Assembly: GCF_030272615.1 (NCBI RefSeq)
Contig: NC_081413.1
Location: 159,462,849-159,526,848, forward strand
Direction: 5' to 3'
Origin: Cryptomeria japonica
Taxonomy: Eukaryota; Streptophyta; Pinopsida; Cupressales; Cupressaceae
DNA length: 64,000 bases
Part shown: positions 11,437-21,951 of the stretch, one piece after another
How the letters are laid out: the number at the start of each line of letters is the position of its first letter
How positions within the stretch are numbered: position 1 is the stretch's first letter
Translations under genes and position numbers: made by a program
The notes under the pieces: model-generated
What the model saw: the letters and a program-made list of their open reading frames with translations, nothing else
The model's database searches: none
Told to the model about the DNA's origin: nothing

Positions 11437-11482
11437 GAGGTTTTCTGTAAATTGGCAGGACTTTCAGATTTGAGTGGGAGCA

Positions 11483-12748
11483 ATGAAGGATTCCAAATTC
11501 AAGGTTGAAAAGTTTAACGGCCAGAATTATCAGTTATGAAAAATGCAGATGGAGGATTACCTGTATCAAAAGGATTTGTGGCGGCCATTGGAAGGAAAGG
11601 CAAAGAAACCGACCACAATATCAGATGAAGAGTGGGACATTTTAGATAGAAAGGCACTGGGATCCATTCGATTGTGCCTTGCGTCGTCTGTAGCATTCAA
11701 TATAACAGAAGCAAAAATGACTGTAGATTTGATGGCAACATTGGCTAAGCTGTATGAGAGACCCTCGGCTTCTAATAAGGTATTTCTTATGAAGCATTTG
11801 TTTAATTTGAAAATAAGGGAGGGAGGATCTGTAGCAGAGCACTTAAATGAATTTAATACAATTACCAGTCAAGTAAATTCGGTAAAAATTACCTTTGCAA
11901 AAGAGGTTAGGGCTCTCTTGATTTTATGTTCTTTGCCAGAAAGCTGGAATAGCTTGGTTATGACTGTAAGCAACTCTGTCTCTGGTAAAAATACTTTGGT
12001 ATTTGATGATATTGTTGGTGTTATCCTAAGCTAGGAAATGCGAAGGAAAAGCATAGGTGAGACTCCAACATCATCGGGTAGTGTTTTGAATGTGGAGAAT
12101 AGAGGAAGATCAAAGGAAAGAGGAAAAGGCCCTGGGAATGAGAAGTCACGAGGGAAGTCAAAGAAAGGACGCTCTCAATCTAGAGAAAAGAAAGATTGCT
12201 GGTACTACAGAAAGCCTGGTCATCTAAAGAAAGACCGTTGGTCTCGGAAAAACAAAAGAGACAAAAATGAAAATGACAGTAAGGAAGCTAATATTGAAAG
12301 TAATACTTTACAAGATGCTTTAATCTTATGTTTGGATAATGTTAATGATTCCTGGGTAATAGATTCTGGGGCTTCATTTCATGCTACACCCCATAGAAAA
12401 TATTTTCTAGATTATGTTCAAGGTGATTTTGGACAGGTATATTTGGGTGATGATGAGTCCTATCAAATTGTTGGAAAAGGAAAGATAAAGATCAAGTTGC
12501 AGAATGGTAATGATTGGTTTCTGCAGGAGGTAAGACATGTTCCTAATTTAAGAAGAAATTTAATTTCTGCAGGGCAACTAGATAGTGAAGTTTGCATAGT
12601 TACCTTCTCAGACAGTATGTGGAAGGTCACTAAAGGATCATTAGTAGTAGCTAAAGGTGCGAAGGTAGGCACATTATATCTGTGTACTGGTAACACTTAC
12701 TCTACCTTAGCTGTTACAGATAAAGTTACTGCAGGACAACAACAATAA
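11483..12748 (+). pseudogene. Copia gag and protease region (decayed)
   Basis: The ATG at 11483 opens MKDSKFKVEKFNG, the usual Tork gag start. A TGA at 11537-11539 falls where the family has Trp (QLWKMQMEDYL). The gag core follows, with LAKLYERPSASNKVFLMKHL. A TAG lies at 12032-12034. A Lys/Arg-rich segment leads into the zinc knuckle, which reads CWYYRKPGHLKKDRW: its second and fourth metal ligands are lost (Cys to Tyr, Cys to Arg). Protease follows with active-site DSGAS in SWVIDSGASFHAT. The frame closes at TAA 12746-12748, just before a one-base frame change into pol. Gag would package element RNA in the cytoplasm; this copy cannot. Confidence 0.9.
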
Positions 12749-15405
12749 ATGTTGCAAGAACAGATTCGATAATGTGGCACCATAGGCTTGGACACATGAG
12801 TGAGAAAGGGATGAAAATCCTTCACTCCAAAAATCTATTGCCAGGACTAAAGAAGATTGATTTAGAGTTCTGTGAAAACTGTGTTTATGGTAAACAGAAA
12901 AGAGTCAGATTTCTCAAGGTTGGGAAAGAGAAGAAGAGTGAGAAGTTAGAGCTTGTACATTCAGATGTATGGGGACCGGCTCAGGTATCATCTCTTGGTG
13001 GCTCTTGTTATTATGTTATTTTTATTGATGACTCAACCAGAAAAACATGGGTATATTTCCTAAAACAAAAATCAGATGTTTTTGAAACTTTTAAGAAATG
13101 GAAAGCTCTGGTTGAGAATGAGACAGAAAAAAATTTGAAGTGTTTCAGATCAAATAATGGAGGTGAGTATTGCAGCAAATCATTTGAAGATTACTGTTCC
13201 TTAAATGGGATTCGAAAGCAGAAGACAGTTCCAGGAACTCCACAGGAAAATGGTGTGTCAGAGAGAATGAATAGGACCATCATGGAACATGCGAGGAGCA
13301 TGAGATTGCATGTTGGATTGCCCTTACATTTTTGGGCAGATGTTGTACATACTGTTGTCTATTTGATAAATAGAGGACCTTCAACCCCTTTAGATGGTGG
13401 TATTCCAGAGGAGGCATGGACTGGTAAAAAGGTAAATTATTCTTTTCTAAAAACTTTTGGTTGTGAAGCTTTTGTCCATGTTGATAAAGAAAACAGAACC
13501 AAACTTGATGCTAAATCTCAGAAATGTACCTTCATTGGATATGAGATAGATGAATATGGCTATCGGTTATGGGATTTTGAAAATAAGAAAATAATTAGAA
13601 GTAGAGATGTTATATTCAATGAGAAGGTTATGTATAAAGAACAGATGCAGGAAAAGAAGCATGAATAGGACAAACAAGAATATGTGGTGTTGGATGAGAT
13701 TCCTGAAAATGAAATGCCACAAGTACCTGATGCTCAGCAACAACAGATTGTCCCACAAACTCCTGCAAGTGTTAGACATTCTACGAGGACAAGTAGACCC
13801 CCTGAAAGATTTTCTCCTTCTTTGTATTCTATTTTATTAACGGATTCTGGTGAACCAAAAGAATATGAAGAAGCAATGCAGGTGGATGCCAAACAACAGT
13901 GGCAACTAGGCATGAAAGAGGAGATGGACTCCTTGATGAAAAATAAGACTTGGGACTTAGTCCCTTTACTTGCAGAAAAAAGAGCCTTGCCTAACAAATG
14001 GGTTTATCGGCTGAAGGAGGAGGAAGGAGGTCAGAAAAGATATAAGGCCAGACTTGTGGTAAAAGGTTTTGCACAGAAAAAGGGTATAGATTATGATGAA
14101 ATATTTTCTCCAGTTGTAAAAATGACTTCAACTAGAACTATACTTAGTCTTGTGGCTGTAGATGATTTACATCTTGAACAATTAGATGTCAAAACAACTT
14201 TTCTCCATGGAGATTTGGAGGATGAAATTTACATGTTGCAACCATAGGGATATGAGGTCAAAGGTAAGGATAACTTGGTGTGCAGGTTGAAGAAAAGTCT
14301 GTATGGCCTAAAGCAAGCACCCTGACAATGGTATTTAAAATTTGATAGTTTCATGGCTGAAGACGGTTATCATAGATGTCATTCTGATCATTGTGTATAT
14401 TTTAAGAGATTTGATAATGACAGTTATATTATCCTGTTGCTTTATGTTGATGACATGCTTGTTGATGGGTCTAACATGCAACATATAAATGATCTTAAAC
14501 AGAAATTAGCCAGGTCATTAGCTATGAAGGATTTGGGTGCAGCTAAGCAAATTCTCGGTATGAGGATTACACGGGACAGGAAAAATAGAACCTTGAATTT
14601 GTCCCAAAGTGAGTATATAAAGAAGGTGTTGAAAAGATTTAACATGCAGGATGCAAAAGCAGTTAGTACACCTTTGGCTAGTCATTTCAAATTGACTAAG
14701 GAGATGTGCCCAAAAGCACAAGAAGAGGTTAATAAAATGTCTAGCATCCCGTATTCATCAGCTGTTGGTAGTCTGATGTATGTAATGGTATGCACAAGGC
14801 CAGATATTGCACATGCAGTGGGAGTTGTGAGCAGGTTTATGAGTAATCCGGGTATGGAACATTGGAATGTTGTGAAATGGATTCTTTGGTATTTGAAAGG
14901 AACTACTACGAAGGCATTATGTTTCAAAGGATCTAATGCTGCTCTAAGTGGATTTGTTGACTTTGATCTGGCGGGTGATATTGATTCACGGAGGAGTACT
15001 AAAGGGTATGTTTTTACTATAGGGGGAACTGCAGTCAGTTGGATTTCTAGGCTGCAAAAGGTTGTTGCACTTTCAACCACTGAAGCTGAGTATGTTGCTG
15101 CTACAGAAGCCAACAAAGAGATGATTTGGTTGCAATGTTTTCTGAAGGAATTGGGTCAGACACAAGAGGATAGCCCATTGTATACTGATAGCCAGAGTGC
15201 CATTCATCTTGCGAAGAACTCTTCTTTTCATTTAAGGACAAAGCACATTCAACTCAGGTACCACTTCATCCGGACTATTTTGGAGGGGGGTCAGTTACGG
15301 CTTGAGAAGATTCACACAAGTGAGAATCCTGCCGATATGTTCACAAAGGCAGTTCCATAGGAGAAGCTGATTTATTCATTAGTTTCTGTTGGTCTTCTTG
15401 ATTGA
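12749..15405 (+). pseudogene. Copia pol: integrase, reverse transcriptase, RNase H (decayed)
   Basis: One frame runs from about 12749 to the likely natural stop at 15403-15405. It begins NVARTDSIMWHHRLGHM and contains the integrase zinc finger (HRLGH..C..C), then core motifs HSDVWGP and PQENGVSERMN. The second catalytic Asp is Asn (RSNNGGEY, normally RSDNGGEY). Reverse transcriptase has LLLYVDDML intact near 14440. RNase H ends with LSTTEAEYVAATEA and DSQSAIHLA. In-frame stops are TAG 13666, TAG 14245, TGA 14323 and TAG 15358; family alignment puts Gln or Arg at these sites. Reverse transcription and integration would therefore fail. Confidence 0.92.
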
Positions 15406-15484
15406 TAATTGTGGAATTTATACCAGTCAAGTCCTAGTGTTTTATCTAGCGGATGTTGCATGTACAGTGGTGTCGTGTAGTATC

Positions 15485-15542
15485 AGTCTCCAAGTGGGAG
15501 ATTATTCGGTGTGGAGCCTGATTAGTCTCCAAGTGGGAGATT
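15485..15542 (+). repeat. Duplicated polypurine-tract segment
   Basis: AGTCTCCAAGTGGGAGATT occurs at 15485-15503 and again at 15524-15542. The second copy abuts the 3' LTR and is the functional polypurine tract; the first is 39 bp upstream. Confidence 0.85.
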
Positions 15543-15971
15543 GTTGAAATGTGGTGACTGATCAGCAAAGTACTGTACACTCAACACGTATCCTCGCCGG
15601 GGTCCGGGGTCGGGCCGGGCAACGGGCAAGGGTTCGGGGGCGGCAGCCCTAGAGAAAAAAAATTTTGCCGTTTTTCTTGATGAAAACCGACATTGTAATA
15701 AAACCCTAAAAAAGGCCGACTTTTTTTGTTGCCCTAAAAACGCATGTTATAAGTGGCTGGGATGCTTAAGGCATTGTAAGGTTGATGTACTATTTTTGTT
15801 GGATAATAAGAAAGATTGGACGGCTGTGTATGGTGGACGTAACCCATTCTGGGTGAACCACGTTAAATCTCTAAGTTATCTATGTCCTGTTTTATTTCTT
15901 TATCTTTTGTATTTAAATCTGCATATAATTTTTAGTTCATATTTGCTTCGGATCTACTTGAAACCCTAACA
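15542..15971 (+). repeat. 3' LTR of Tork copia
   Basis: 430 bp, paired with 10993-11422. Followed by the CCTTT duplication and the resumed antisense gene. Confidence 0.95.
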
Positions 15972-17774
15972 CCTTTGTATGCTCGTTGCAAGCTCCTCCA
16001 CTTGCCCCCTCCACTCTATTTTCGTGTCCTTCTCAGTGGTCAACTATGCAATCTACCGGTGATATGTCAAAACCTGTGCTTACAACTGCTGTACAGTCAC
16101 CTGCAGGGTTTGAATCTATGCATCCTCAACATGAGTAGGGATCCGAACCCGTAGCGGTACCTGTGCAGGGACATCCCCTCTAACTCTACCTGTCCTCGGT
16201 GCTGGAGGTGGGAGCACATCCATCCTCCTCCTCTATGCTAGCCATATCACCTCATCTGTACCCCCCACTGTAGCTAGAACCTCCCCCACCCTCCCCTCTC
16301 CACCAGCTCCAATAGTCAATCCGCCTCTCCCCCTATCCATCACCACTCGTCTGACAGCTCTCTCCAAACCTCTCTCTCCTCTCCTCCCTCTATCTCCTCT
16401 CCTCCCCTGATCTCCTCTCCCTTGTCATCCTCCTCCACCATCTCCATCATCCTCATCATCTCCCTCTCCCTCCTCATCATCATCATCGAATGTCGACCAC
16501 ATCTCCTCGGGATCCGATATCCTGGCCACTGCCCACACGGTAAACAATCTTGCAAACTCATCGGTAATGCCTGCATTCAAAATCTCCAGGGCATAATCCC
16601 ATATCTGGCCCGCCAAACCGACAAACTCCTCCACTGCCACTGCACTATCAATGGTCGGGCCCCAATCTGATATATCCTGCCTCTACCGTGCATATAAACA
16701 ATTCCCCTAAGGTATACCCTGCTGTCGACCAAACTATCGCAAAAATCTGGTCACCACAAACCTTTCAATAACAAATGGGGTCCTCCCAATCAGGTATCTC
16801 ATCATTAACATGTAGGGCATCTCCAGCCCGTCCTCCGCCCATACCTCACACCCTGTATATGGTCGCCATGTGACCGTATCGATGTCATCCAAAACTCTCC
16901 TCCAATGCTCTAGTTTTCCCAGCTTCTGCTAGACAACTAGACCAATGTATCCATAAACATAGGCACGTCCAATGGGCCTATCTCTGTCTGCTAATGGCCT
17001 AGCGACCGGAATGTGCTCCCAGCACCATACCTGTAAGAGCATCACGCCAGCTGACAAACTGTCGTAACCTAGGTACACCACCTCGTGCAAATCTCTGTAC
17101 AGATGGGCTAGCATAGTCGATCCCCATGCAAAACTGCAGCCTTGTGTCACCATGTCCTCTAACACCAGCCCCCATCCCACAGAGAATCCCTTTGACCTAC
17201 AATCAGGACAAAGGAATCCACTGATAAACCCTGCCAGTACTGATGGAAGCGGTGCATAATCCAGGTCTAGGAACTCCTACCATGGGATCTCATATCCGCA
17301 TAATGTCTCATCATGAAAAATATGGCGAAGTGCCTCTATGCCACCCTCCTCTGACTGCTCATATGGTAGTAGTGCACCTACTACTGGTATGCACAGGATC
17401 CTGTAATAGTCCTCTGGTGTGACTGTCATCTCACTTGTGGAAAAGTGGAAGGTGTTCGTGTTGTTGTGCCACCTCTCTGCAAGTGTTATAAGTAACCCCC
17501 GGTTCACCGTGAACCGAGGCATATCCAACAGGGATGTCAACTCGCATCTCTCAATCACATCCAGGTCGACCTGTGTCAACCGAGGTATCAGGGTCCAAGG
17601 CCTAGGAAATCGCTCATGCGACTGCACCACGCCCAATCGCTCTTGTCAACCAACAAAACAAGTCCAATATCAGTTTCCACATCAAAACAAAGATATCAAA
17701 ATCAAACTCACATCAACAACATGAAACAATTTTCTCATCTACATCAAGTTCAACATCCTATCATTTCATATCAA

Positions 17775-17940
17775 CTTGTAACACAACTCAAATTATCAAA
17801 AAACATATCAAAACTTGTAACACAACTCAAGTCTCCAAATCACATAAACTTGTAAAACAACTCAATTTTCCCACCCATATCAGCTTGTAAAACAACTCAA
17901 GTTTCCAACCCATATCAGCTTGTAACACAAATCAGGCTTC
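17775..17940 (-). repeat. 35-39 bp tandem repeat in the intron
   Basis: Five copies starting CTTGTAA(C/A)ACAA at 17775, 17814, 17849, 17884 and 17919. The last three are about 35 bp and also share CCCATATCAG. Confidence 0.85.
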
Positions 17941-18137
17941 ACACATTGAACTTAAAAACAAAGTGCAAAAACAAATCATGCTTTGATCAAATCAACACAT
18001 TAATATCTATGCATAACTTGAAATATCGCAAATCAAAACAAAGTTATATCGACACTCACATTAGAAAAATCAATAAAAACCATGACAGCAAAACACAACA
18101 ATTTCACAAATCACCTCATCTCGCAAAATTTTTCTGG

Positions 18138-18605
18138 ATGCGTTAAAATAGGTTGTCTACGCGCTAAAATCCACCCATGCACTAAGCTATTTTTCCTACG
18201 CGCTAATCTATTTACCCTATGTGCTAGACTAACTCTACGCGCTAATCTTTTCCCTCCATGCGCCACCTAACCTACCCTATGTGCTAAAACATATTTATGC
18301 GCTAACCTATACCTCACCGACGCTACCTATTTGACCCTATGCGCTAGGTATACCCTACGCGCTAAAACCCCTTGCCCATGCGAACCCTTGTAACCCCTAT
18401 GCGCTAGGTCTACCCTACACACTACCTTGTTGACCTGATGCGCTACCCTACGTTTGGCATGCGCTATTTGCACTCCCTGCGCTAACCTAGACTTTCTATG
18501 TGCTACACTATCTTGTTTCAGACGCAGCCCTAAAATTTAGTTTCATGCGCTACCTAAATTTTTGTATGCGCTAAATTGCGACTCTGATGCGCTAAACCGC
18601 TAAAA
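18138..18605 (-). repeat. Degenerate ATGCGCTA array
   Basis: About 23 occurrences of ATGCGCTA or close variants (ACGCGCTA, ATGTGCTA, ATGCGAAC), eight of them exact, roughly every 15-30 bp with unrelated CT-rich spacers. It lies inside the predicted intron. The spacers do not repeat, so this is an interspersed short motif and not an ordinary satellite. Confidence 0.85.
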
Positions 18606-18681
18606 CCAAATTTCAAAAATAAAAAAATGACCAAAAATGACCAAATCAAAAATCAAAAAAGGGTCAAAAGTGTTGACTTAC

Positions 18682-18756
18682 TGGTGGTCCATATGCGGCA
18701 AGTCTCCGGTACCTCCGAATGTGCTCAAAACGATGCCTGGAATACGGAATAGGCAT
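18682..18756 (-). other. Exon 1 of the antisense mobile-domain gene
   Basis: 25 codons from ATG (18756-18754) to CCA, directly followed by GTAAGT on the minus strand. Phase 0 joins in frame to an acceptor AG at 17640-17641, giving YGPP-RLGVVQSHERF. The split is inferred from splice-site sequence and the continuing family match. Confidence 0.65.
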
Positions 18757-19155
18757 TTTGACTTCTCTCCAAATCCTCTTTCTCCAAAGTCAACAATGCA
18801 CAAATGAATCAAATCAAAGCACTTTTCCCCTTTTATAGGAGGAAAATGAAATTAGGGTTAGGGAACCGGGCATGTAATTTGCTCGCGGTCTCCCTTATAC
18901 CCTACCAAATGTAAATTATCGGGAGATGAATCAATTTCAACATTTCACATAGACAAAATCATACACATCGCATACAAATCATCAAATCCAATCAAAATTT
19001 TCAAAATATTGATTCATCTCCCGAGGGGGCATCACGCATCAAATCAAATCTGGGGCACGACATGAAAAATAAGAGCGACACAAATATTTCATTTGATCAT
19101 AAATCATGATAAAACATTATTTTTCTTTGAAATAACATGTGCACACACGTCACTT
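18757..19155 (+). other. Promoter-side noncoding region of A with inverted repeat
   Basis: No gene. It contains the antisense TATA box and a perfect 17-bp inverted repeat, TCGGGAGATGAATCAAT at 18919-18935 with its complement at 19008-19024, separated by 72 bases. Confidence 0.75.
18831..18837 (-). promoter_or_regulatory. TATA box of the antisense mobile-domain gene
   Basis: TATAAAA in CCTATAAAAGGGG on the minus strand, 75 bp upstream of the ATG at 18756, leaving a short leader. It indicates an antisense promoter separate from the LTR. Two TTAGGG-like units (CCCTAACCCTAA on the minus strand) lie just upstream. Confidence 0.6.
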
Positions 19156-19170
19156 CAAAGAGGGGCAAAA
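19156..19170 (+). other. Polypurine tract of element A
   Basis: CAAAGAGGGGCAAAA immediately before the TGTAGACG start of the 3' LTR. Confidence 0.8.
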
Positions 19171-20595
19171 TGTAGACGTATAAAAATGACCATATTCCTA
19201 AATGAATATTTTATGTTCATTTCTCTATTTAATTAAATCCAATTTAATTAAATTACCCATATTCTTCTATTAAAATTAAGTAAATTACTCAATTTATTTA
19301 AATTAAATTCACTAGACTTCTTTTTACCATTTAATGAATAAATCATTTTATTCAATTAAATCCCTTCTATCCACTTTTAATTAAATACAAATTTAATTAA
19401 AAAGTTTATCCTAAATTGAATAAATCTAATTTATTTGATTGCAACCAAATTGAATTAAATTAACTTTATTTCAATTAAATCCTATTATCCCTCCATCCAT
19501 TTGCACTTTCCTACATCTCCCACTTGCTTCCTAAACCCCTTCCTAAATTCTTCTAGACTCTTCTAAATCGCTTCTAATTAGCCTAACCCATCTTCTAAAC
19601 TTTGTCACATCTCAAAACCTTAAAGTCTTTGATAACCATTAAAGGCTTCAAGTCTTCAACCACTTAATATCCCCAAAGTCTCCCAAACCATTAATGGTTA
19701 ATTCAACCCTCTTACATGGTTAGAGACTTTTTGCCTAACTTAACCTTCATCCAACCCAAGGGTCTCATCAAGCCTTTAATGCTTTGACCATGATTATCTC
19801 TTAATCATTTGCACAAGGGTTTATCCTTGGATTAACTCTTAATCCAATGGGTAAGCCTAACTTAAGCTTAACCCTTACCCTCTAGATAACCATAAGGTCT
19901 TCTCAAGCATTTAATGCCTCCAACCTCTTCTCTCAACCCAACCCTATGTTGACACTTGTCACTATTTCATTGGTGCAAATTGCAAACATGGATTTCCAAC
20001 TTTCAAACTTAGCCCTTGATTAAACCTTTCAATCCTGACCATCCATTGCCCTATTTTTGCTATAAATAGAGCTCTCATTCCTCCATTTTGAGAATCCAAG
20101 TTTCTAGTATCATACTTATGCTCAAATACATTCAAGCTTTCATACCATTTTTATGCTCATCATTTTAGCCTCTTTAAAATAGGAATTAGTCTAAATATGC
20201 ATGTTTAGAATACTTTCTTTATCATTTAGCTCAATCATAGACTAATATATCATGTTAGGATAGTATTTATACTAACCTTGTCATCTTATAATCTAGTTTA
20301 TTGCATTTTAAGATCATGCATAGCTTAGGATGCATTTCATTCTAAAATCTATCAAAAACATCCCTCATTCTTGCATTTGCCATCCCTAAACCATTTTGCT
20401 CAGTGATCTGAGAGCAAAAACATTAGTTTGAGGGACCGTGTAAGATAGAGAACCATGGGACCAAACTTGGGAAGCTGAGTGATACTTCATTACTCCATAG
20501 CTTGCACCAAGAAGTCTTGTGGGTGTGTGAGCAAGGCTCCATAGAGCTCCATTTTTCACATATTGAGTTCTATTGACCCACTTTTCCCGCATACA
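19171..20595 (+). repeat. 3' LTR of element A
   Basis: 1425 bp from TGTAGACGTA to CGCATACA. The first 300 bases are rich in AATTAAAT. A TATA box (CTATAAATA, 20062-20070) is followed by GAGCTCTC. The end is placed where the minus-strand copia frame of element C resumes (at GGTAAGCAT on the minus strand). The 5' LTR is not in the window. Confidence 0.8.
20062..20070 (+). promoter_or_regulatory. TATA box in A 3' LTR
   Basis: CTATAAATA followed by GAGCTCTC, with a pyrimidine-rich segment downstream. It shares layout with the B LTR promoter. Confidence 0.65.
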
Positions 20596-20600
20596 ATGCT

Positions 20601-21895
20601 TACCATCAAAAGAAATAGAACCTCTCCCATGGATCACATAGGCTTTGTCATCTCCATATCTAACTATTCCATGATCATATCTTTCCATACTCACAAATTT
20701 TCTTTTGTCACTGGTCATATAATGTGAACAACCACTGTCAATTACCCATTCATCTTTCTTTTCAACCTTAGCAGCTAAGGCTTTCTCCTCAATAGTACAA
20801 TTAGTGGAATCAACAGGTATAGGTCCATCTTCCTTAATGGAAAGGAATACAACTTCATCTCCTTCTAATTATTCATTTGTAATACATTCATCAGCAACAT
20901 AATAACAGATCTTCTTTTCCTATACTTTTGGCTAGGCTTGTAAGACTTATCATACTTCTCATGCTTTTCATATCTATCATTCCTAACATGCTTATCAAAC
21001 TTATCATGCCTGTAATACTTAGTCATTCTCTTCGGACATCTAGAAGAAAAATGTCCTATCTTATTACAAGAGAAACATTTAAAAGGAAACTTTCCATCAT
21101 ACTTACTAGCTCCTTTAGGCAATCTTCGGGCAATCAGTGCTTCAAGTTCATCCAGCTCTATATCTTTCTCTTCCATCTCTCTTTCTCTCTTTCATATCAA
21201 GATATTCTTCACTCATCATGATCATATTTTTGCTTATCGGATACAAATATAGATTCTTTGAATGCAGTCTCAGACTTTCTCTATGATTCTCCAAACTCAC
21301 TTAGCTCAAACACAACAATCTTTCCAACCAACATATCTCTTTTCACTATTGTCACACTTTGGATCTAATCAATAGCAGAAACCTTATGTTTATAATCAGG
21401 AGGCAAAGATCTCAACACCTTAGCAAGAATTTCATCTTCCTCAATGGTTCTACCAGTACATCTGATACCTAGGACAAGATCATTCACCTTATCCATGAAA
21501 GAGTGTATGTTCTCATCGTCTCCCATCTTCAACATCTCATATTTTCCTTTTAAAATTTGTAACTTAGCAACCTTCACCTATTTATCACCTTCATACAAAA
21601 TTTCAAGCTTCACCTAGATCTCATGTGCAGTCTGAAGTCCCATTTTATTTGTCATTTCAGAATTGGTCAGGGCACTAAGCAATTCTTCCTTCGCTCTAAT
21701 ATTATGTTCAGCTTCCTTAATCTCATCAGGAGTAGTCAGTCCATTAGGAGGAACACTATAAACATTCTTTGTAATCTTTAAATAATCTTCACCAAGACAT
21801 TTCAAGTGCACTTCCATCCGGTCCTTCCATATAGTATAGTTACTCATGTCAAATCTCAGACTGTCTTTCTTAAAGATAACACCTTGAGCTTCCAT
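20601..21895 (-). pseudogene. Copia gag and protease start of element C
   Basis: The ATG at 21895 opens MEAQGVIFKKDSLRFDMSNY, the gag start of this copia family. Then LSALTNSEMTNKMGLQTAHEI, LQILKGKYEMLKMGDDENIH and LRSLPPDYKHKV follow in pieces separated by stops. An intact zinc knuckle, CFSCNKIGHFSSRC (CX2CX4HX4C), lies near 21055-21100, followed by a Lys/His/Tyr-rich tail. The protease active site reads VIDSGCSHYMTSD near 20735. The frame ends at SISFDGKH where element A inserted. Gag packages RNA and protease matures the polyprotein; this copy is cut and has in-frame stops. Confidence 0.88.
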
Positions 21896-21937
21896 CCCTG
21901 ATCTCCTCAAGTGATCAAGATTCTACCAGAGGATCTG

Positions 21938-21950
21938 GCTCTGATACCAA
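21938..21950 (-). other. Primer-binding site of element C
   Basis: Minus strand TTGGTATCAGAGC, complementary to initiator Met tRNA, next to the LTR. Confidence 0.9.
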
Positions 21951-21951
21951 T

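Larger units (their letters stand above)
10993..15971 (+). mobile_element. Complete Ty1/copia (Tork-type) retrotransposon, 4.98 kb
   Basis: Two 430-bp LTRs (TGTTGAAATG...CTAACA) are flanked by a perfect 5-bp duplication CCTTT (10988-10992 and 15972-15976). It has an initiator-Met tRNA primer site, a gag-pro-int-rt-rh order typical of copia, and a polypurine tract. LTRs differ at roughly 8 percent by eye, so it is older than B. It is broken by stops and one frameshift and sits inside the antisense mobile-domain gene of element A. Confidence 0.95.
17640..18681 (-). other. Predicted intron of the antisense mobile-domain gene
   Basis: 1042 bp bounded by GTAAGT (18681-18676) and AG (17641-17640) on the minus strand. 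It is filled by two repeat arrays, at 18138-18605 and 17775-17940. No coding match. Confidence 0.6.
10715..18756 (-). pseudogene. Antisense plant-mobile-domain gene of element A, split by a copia insertion
   Basis: Exon 1 (18756-18682) starts MPIPYSRHRFEHI and is followed by a canonical GTAAGT donor. A single frame then runs from 17639 downward. It contains HERFPRPWTLIPRL, FHFSTSEMTVTPEDYYRILC and PVVG, then MLAHLYRDLHEVVY, LQVWCWEHIPVARP and DTVTWRPY, the hallmarks of the plant mobile domain (PF10536). An acidic stretch (about 16425-16500), an Arg/Gly-rich stretch and a Gln-rich coiled-coil-like tail follow. The Tork copia at 10993-15971 interrupts the tail; removing it and one CCTTT copy rejoins the frame as TSIQR-ATAGGPMRD. 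I count eleven premature stops, at 17277, 16929, 16734, 16707, 16683, 16425, 16233, 16116, 16080, 16053 and 16044, all explicable as CAG, CAA or CGA turned into stops. The family is found in cellular silencing factors and in transposons; its role here is unknown. Confidence 0.87.
1..20595 (+). mobile_element. Tat-lineage Ty3/gypsy retrotransposon A (3' portion, itself invaded twice)
   Basis: The 5' part lies off the left edge. Visible parts in order are the end of integrase (2-814), a 3' noncoding region (815-2124), an antisense plant-mobile-domain gene (18756 down to 10715), a polypurine tract (19156-19170) and the 3' LTR (19171-20595). Elements B and a Tork copia interrupt it. Position 20595 ends in TACA, matching the TGTA start of the LTR. 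Directly after it, ATGCT would be the right-hand target duplication inside copia C, whose reading frame continues at 20601; the left-hand copy is outside the window. Antisense extra ORFs downstream of integrase are known for Tat elements. The lineage call rests on the integrase sequence and this layout. Confidence 0.85.

Noticed and set aside
16395-16500. Simple-sequence expansion (CTC/CAT-rich)
   Set aside because: It encodes the acidic and Gly-rich stretch of the mobile-domain protein in frame with both sides, so it is part of that gene, not an independent repeat.
18138-18605. CRISPR-like array
   Set aside because: The repeat is only 8 bp, degenerate, unevenly spaced, and inside a plant retrotransposon intron.
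18840-18860. Interstitial telomere repeat
   Set aside because: Only two TTAGGG-like units, too short to be more than chance or a small promoter box.
20386-20718. 110-residue minus ORF as one protein
   Set aside because: The first 40 residues are copia C protease region; the rest is antisense of the A 3' LTR read through the insertion point.
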